From Lachnospiraceae bacterium UBA7598 (lineage in GTDB: Bacteria; Bacillota; Clostridia; Lachnospirales; Lachnospiraceae): a stretch of DNA of 9,072 nucleotides. Below are positions 6,818 to 9,072 of the stretch, piece by piece; the stretch's first letter is position 1; each line of letters begins with the position of its first letter. The notes under the pieces were generated by a model. It was not told the origin of the DNA and did not search any database. It saw nothing but the letters and a program-made list of their open reading frames with translations. Location of the stretch: contig DLQV01000184.1 of the NCBI GenBank assembly GCA_002474415.1, forward strand, positions 1 to 9,072, given 5' to 3'. A program made the translations under genes and the position numbers.

Positions 6818-7493
6818 CGTCGTAGCCACCTTCCTTACTGTCACTGACAATCGTACCCTTTTTCACTGTGATCACACGTTTTTTCATAACTTTCACAATT
6901 TCCAGATTATGGGTTACAACAATCACTGTAGTTCCTTTGCTGTTGATTTCTTCCAGCAGCTTCATAATCTCCCACGCATTATTGTTATCCAGATTTCCGG
7001 TTGGCTCGTCTGCAAGCAGAATACTCGGCTCATTGATCAGGGCGCGGGCAATCGCCACTCTCTGCTGCTCTCCTCCAGATAATTGTTTCGGAAAAGATCG
7101 ATATTTTGCAGCAAGTCCCACCATAGAAAGCATAAGCGGTACTTTTTTCTTGATATGGCTGTTTGGTTCTCCAACCACTTTTTGTGCAAATGCTACATTG
7201 TCATAGACATTGCGGTCTTTTAACAGACGGAAATCCTGAAACACAACTCCGATATTTCTCCGGAATTTTGGAATCTGTTTTCTTCGGATTTTTCCCAAAG
7301 ATTTTCCACCAATGGTAATGCTTCCTTCCGTCGGTTCCAGCTCTTTTAATAGCAGTTTGATCAGGGTTGATTTTCCAGAGCCGCTATCTCCTACAACAAA
7401 TACAAATTCTCCATCTTCTATTTCCAGACTCACGTCATTTAAAGCAGGAACTCCTGCCGCATAAGTCTTGCTGACATGTTCCAGTGTAATCAT
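6807..7493 (-). CDS. ftsE: Cell division ATP-binding protein FtsE
   Basis: ATPase subunit of FtsEX, 228 residues, cytoplasmic and bound to FtsX at the membrane. All ABC motifs are intact: Walker [10 protein letters not shown] (35-43), Q-loop Gln86 in FQDFRLL, signature LSGGEQQR (138-145), Walker B ILLADEP with Asp162/Glu163, D-loop GNLD, and H-loop His195 in VTHN. The FQDFRLL and ADEPTGNLD stretches are typical of FtsE. Length matches the family (220-230). ATG 7493 follows GAAGGAG; the gap to the upstream regulator gene is 17 nt with no terminator, so both are probably on one transcript. The C-terminal tail (KEGGYDDEN) overlaps the ftsX start. Confidence 0.97.
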   Translation of the reverse strand: MITLEHVSKTYAAGVPALNDVSLEIEDGEFVFVVGDSGSGKSTLIKLLLKELEPTEGSITIGGKSLGKIRRKQIPKFRRNIGVVFQDFRLLKDRNVYDNVAFAQKVVGEPNSHIKKKVPLMLSMVGLAAKYRSFPKQLSGGEQQRVAIARALINEPSILLADEPTGNLDNNNAWEIMKLLEEINSKGTTVIVVTHNLEIVKVMKKRVITVKKGTIVSDSKEGGYDDEN

Positions 7494-7510
7494 AATTTCT
7501 CCTTCACTCT

Positions 7511-8599
7511 CTAATAGTCCAGTGTTTCCATATACTTCATATACTTGACTACCATGAGTGCGATCTTAAACGTAATCGCATCTTCAAAGACCCGCAGATC
7601 TAGACCTGTGCTTTTTTGCAGCTTGTCCAGACGATATACCAGCGTATTTCGATGAATGTACAGTTGTCTTGACGTCTCTGACACATTCAGACTGTTTTCA
7701 AAGAATTTGTTGATCGTCGTCAGAATTTCCTCATCAAAATCATCTGGTGATTTTCCACCAAAGATTTCTTTGATAAACATTTTGCACAATGGAATTGGAA
7801 GCTGATAAATCAGTCGACCAATTCCCAGCTGAGAATACGCGATCACATCCTGTCCCTCAAAGAAGATCTTTCCGACATCCAGTGCCATGCGCGCCTCTTT
7901 ATAAGATCTCGAAACCTCTTTCAATTCGTTCACAATGGTACCATATGCGATATGAATATTGCAATTGGTATCAGATTTAAACAGCTTGATGATTACATCT
8001 GCTGTCTTATTCAAATCCTCATAGGTTTCATTTTCTGCAAGTTCTTTGACTACAATAATGTTTTTTTCATCTACCGCTGTGACGAAATCCTTTGATTTTC
8101 CACCAAAAAGTCCCCGGATCTTCTCCAGCTCATTTCCATCTTTCTCACGGTTTGTCTCCACCAAGAATACCACACGGCGTACTTCTGTTTCAATATGAAG
8201 TTTCTTGGCACGATTGTATATATCTACCAAAAGCAGATTGTCCAAAATCAGGTTCTTGATAAAATTATCTTTATCAAAACGTTCCTTATAGGCAACCAAA
8301 AGATTCTGAATCTGGAAAGCGGCAATCTTTCCAATCATATACACATCCTCGCTGTCTCCATATGCCAGCAGAATATACTCCAGTTGATGATCATCGAACA
8401 CTTTAAAGAACTGGCAGCCATTTACCACCTGACTGTCCGCCGGCGATTCCACGAAGGTCTGTGCCGGAGCTACAAACTGTTCTGCATCTGGAAATGTCGC
8501 GACCAGAATTTTTCCCTCTACATCAATCACGCATAAATCTGTACGTGTAATTGCTTTCAGTCCGTCAATTGTATTTTGAAGTATTTGATTGGATATCAT
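7511..8599 (-). CDS. CdaR/PucR-family transcriptional regulator
   Basis: A 362-residue predicted transcription factor. Residues about 1-130 resemble the sugar-diacid recognition (CdaR-type) sensor region (MISNQILQNTIDGLKAITRTDLCVID opens it). Residues about 138-255 match the degenerate GGDEF-like middle domain of this family (RRVVFLVE...NIHIAYG...SYKEARMALD). Residues about 290-350 are the PucR/CdaR C-terminal helix-turn-helix (NVSETSRQLYIHRNTLVYRLDKLQKSTGLDL). There is no signal peptide or membrane segment. ATG 8599 follows AAGGAGAG at 8606-8613. It is the first gene after a terminator and promoter and is closely followed by ftsE, so it may regulate its own operon. Characterised family members control sugar-diacid, purine or other catabolic genes; the ligand here is unknown, since no catabolic gene is near. 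Family assignment is firm, target and effector are not. Confidence 0.9.
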   Translation of the reverse strand: MISNQILQNTIDGLKAITRTDLCVIDVEGKILVATFPDAEQFVAPAQTFVESPADSQVVNGCQFFKVFDDHQLEYILLAYGDSEDVYMIGKIAAFQIQNLLVAYKERFDKDNFIKNLILDNLLLVDIYNRAKKLHIETEVRRVVFLVETNREKDGNELEKIRGLFGGKSKDFVTAVDEKNIIVVKELAENETYEDLNKTADVIIKLFKSDTNCNIHIAYGTIVNELKEVSRSYKEARMALDVGKIFFEGQDVIAYSQLGIGRLIYQLPIPLCKMFIKEIFGGKSPDDFDEEILTTINKFFENSLNVSETSRQLYIHRNTLVYRLDKLQKSTGLDLRVFEDAITFKIALMVVKYMKYMETLDY

Positions 8600-8665
8600 A
8601 GTCAGCTCTCCTTATCCCCATATTTCATCCAGAAATCTTTCGTTCCCCCACCTGTTTTCTGAACA

Positions 8666-8694
8666 ATTATCTTTATTTTAATACAATCTTCCAA
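8666..8694 (-). promoter_or_regulatory. Promoter of the regulator-ftsEX-ctp-vanZ-prfB operon
   Basis: On the minus strand, -35 TTGGAA (8689-8694) and -10 GATAAT (8666-8671) are separated by 17 nt. The -35 begins at the end of the T-tract of the preceding terminator, so the two elements abut. Transcription would start near 8659, giving a leader of about 60 nt before ATG 8599. No strong leader structure is seen. Confidence 0.55.
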
Positions 8695-8735
8695 AAAAAG
8701 AAAGAGGAAATGTATATTTTTTATGCATTTCCTCT
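8693..8735 (-). terminator. Rho-independent terminator of the glycosyltransferase gene
   Basis: AGAGGAAATG and CATTTCCTCT form a perfect 10-bp stem around a 13-nt A/T-rich loop, followed on the minus strand by TTCTTTTTTT. It lies 55 nt after the glycosyltransferase stop codon. On the plus strand the stem is followed by a poorer T-run, so minus-strand termination is the main function. Confidence 0.85.
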
Positions 8736-8760
8736 CTTCCCATTTTTTCCAGTTAGTAAT

Positions 8761-8775
8761 ATTTCACTATGAAAT
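8761..8775. other. Short palindrome after the glycosyltransferase gene
   Basis: ATTTCA-CTA-TGAAAT is a perfect 6-bp inverted repeat with a 3-nt centre, between the stop codon and the terminator. It could be a protein-binding site, but it is A/T-rich, short and about 100 bases upstream of the predicted transcription start, so chance is a fair explanation. Confidence 0.25.
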
Positions 8776-8790
8776 TTAAACAACACAACT

Positions 8791-9072
8791 TCAGATTTCC
8801 TGCTTTCCATGATAATGGGTCAGCTGACTTTCTAATTTGTGCGTGCGGACAAGCTTTTTAATCGTCCCAAGCAGCCCCTGTCTGCTTCTGGTAAAATTCC
8901 AGGAACCAATTCCATACCATAATCCGGCAGACAGCTTTTCACAGTTTTGCACAAGAAAATGTTCTTGCTCCGGGCTTGGCAGAACACTTAGGATCATATC
9001 CGGTGTCAGTGCATTGATCTCATTCACCATTGCATCTGTCCCCCCCTGGCAATCCTCAAGCGCTTCTGCTCC
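8791..9072 (-). CDS. WecG/TagA/CpsF-family glycosyltransferase, C-terminal part
   Basis: The frame is open from the right edge to the TGA at 8791-8793, giving 93 visible residues; the N-terminal portion lies outside (family length is about 240). Members transfer N-acetylmannosamine-type sugars onto lipid-linked intermediates in wall teichoic acid or polysaccharide synthesis at the inner membrane face. The visible block INALTPDMILSVLPSPEQEH followed by FLVQNCEKLSAGLWYGIGSW corresponds to the family pattern (N-x2-PD...GxPxQE-x-W...LpaGvxiGVG). The tail departs from the norm: the usual FDFxAG...RAPxW...LEWLYRL is replaced by NFTRSRQGLLGTIKKLVRTHKL and a short polar end. It ends 55 nt before a strong terminator, so it is the last gene of an upstream unit. 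The ATG at 9030 is internal, not the start. The family call is likely; retention of activity is uncertain. Confidence 0.7.
   Translation of the reverse strand, partial: GAEALEDCQGGTDAMVNEINALTPDMILSVLPSPEQEHFLVQNCEKLSAGLWYGIGSWNFTRSRQGLLGTIKKLVRTHKLESQLTHYHGKQEI

Noticed and set aside
6818..6850. Upstream extension of ftsX by 11 residues ([11 protein letters not shown])
   Set aside because: It lies inside ftsE in another frame, does not resemble FtsX N-termini and lacks a ribosome binding site, whereas ATG 6817 has one.
8602..8628. Eight-codon upstream ORF (MKYGDKES) just before the CdaR-like gene
   Set aside because: It has no well-spaced ribosome binding site, and it merely contains the Shine-Dalgarno sequence of the real gene. 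Such short frames arise by chance.

Overview
This window is a stretch of core chromosome from a low-to-moderate G+C Firmicute, most likely a member of the Clostridia close to Lachnospiraceae. The assignment rests on strong AAGGAGG-type ribosome binding sites, the resemblance of the proteins to Bacillus/Clostridium families (ThrR/PheB, CtpB-like protease, FtsEX, a YdjI-like SPFH protein), and overall gene style; genus cannot be fixed from the sequence alone. All ten genes lie on the minus strand, so transcription runs from high to low coordinates. Nothing looks like a mobile element, phage, CRISPR array or tRNA/rRNA gene, and the longest gap between genes is about 190 bases.

Reading in the direction of transcription: the window opens (9072-8791) with the C-terminal end of a divergent WecG/TagA/CpsF-family glycosyltransferase, closed by a clear hairpin-plus-T-tract terminator (8693-8735). 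A promoter right after it (8666-8694) starts what looks like one long operon: a CdaR/PucR-type regulator, ftsE, ftsX (11-nt overlap with ftsE), a membrane-anchored S41 C-terminal-processing protease, a VanZ-family membrane protein, prfB (peptide chain release factor 2, with its autoregulatory +1 frameshift at an in-frame TGA), and an SPFH/virion-core-like protein ending in two tandem zinc ribbons. Gaps are 4 to 34 nt except for an 85-nt ftsX-protease gap that carries two overlapping perfect-stem hairpins.

A second, independent unit follows: a promoter at 1561-1589 drives thrR (ACT-domain regulator, also called pheB) and hom (homoserine dehydrogenase, running off the left edge). An 11-nt inverted repeat with one mismatch covers both the -35 and the -10 element of this promoter, making it a candidate operator, possibly for ThrR itself.

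Functionally the long operon combines cell-envelope work (FtsEX control of peptidoglycan hydrolysis, extracytoplasmic proteolysis, VanZ, SPFH membrane scaffold) with translation termination, and the short one begins the threonine/methionine branch of aspartate-family biosynthesis. I do not see a convincing undescribed system. The most worthwhile leads are the operator-like repeat, the CdaR-like regulator heading the ftsEX operon, the ftsX-ctp hairpins, and the atypical C-terminus of the glycosyltransferase.
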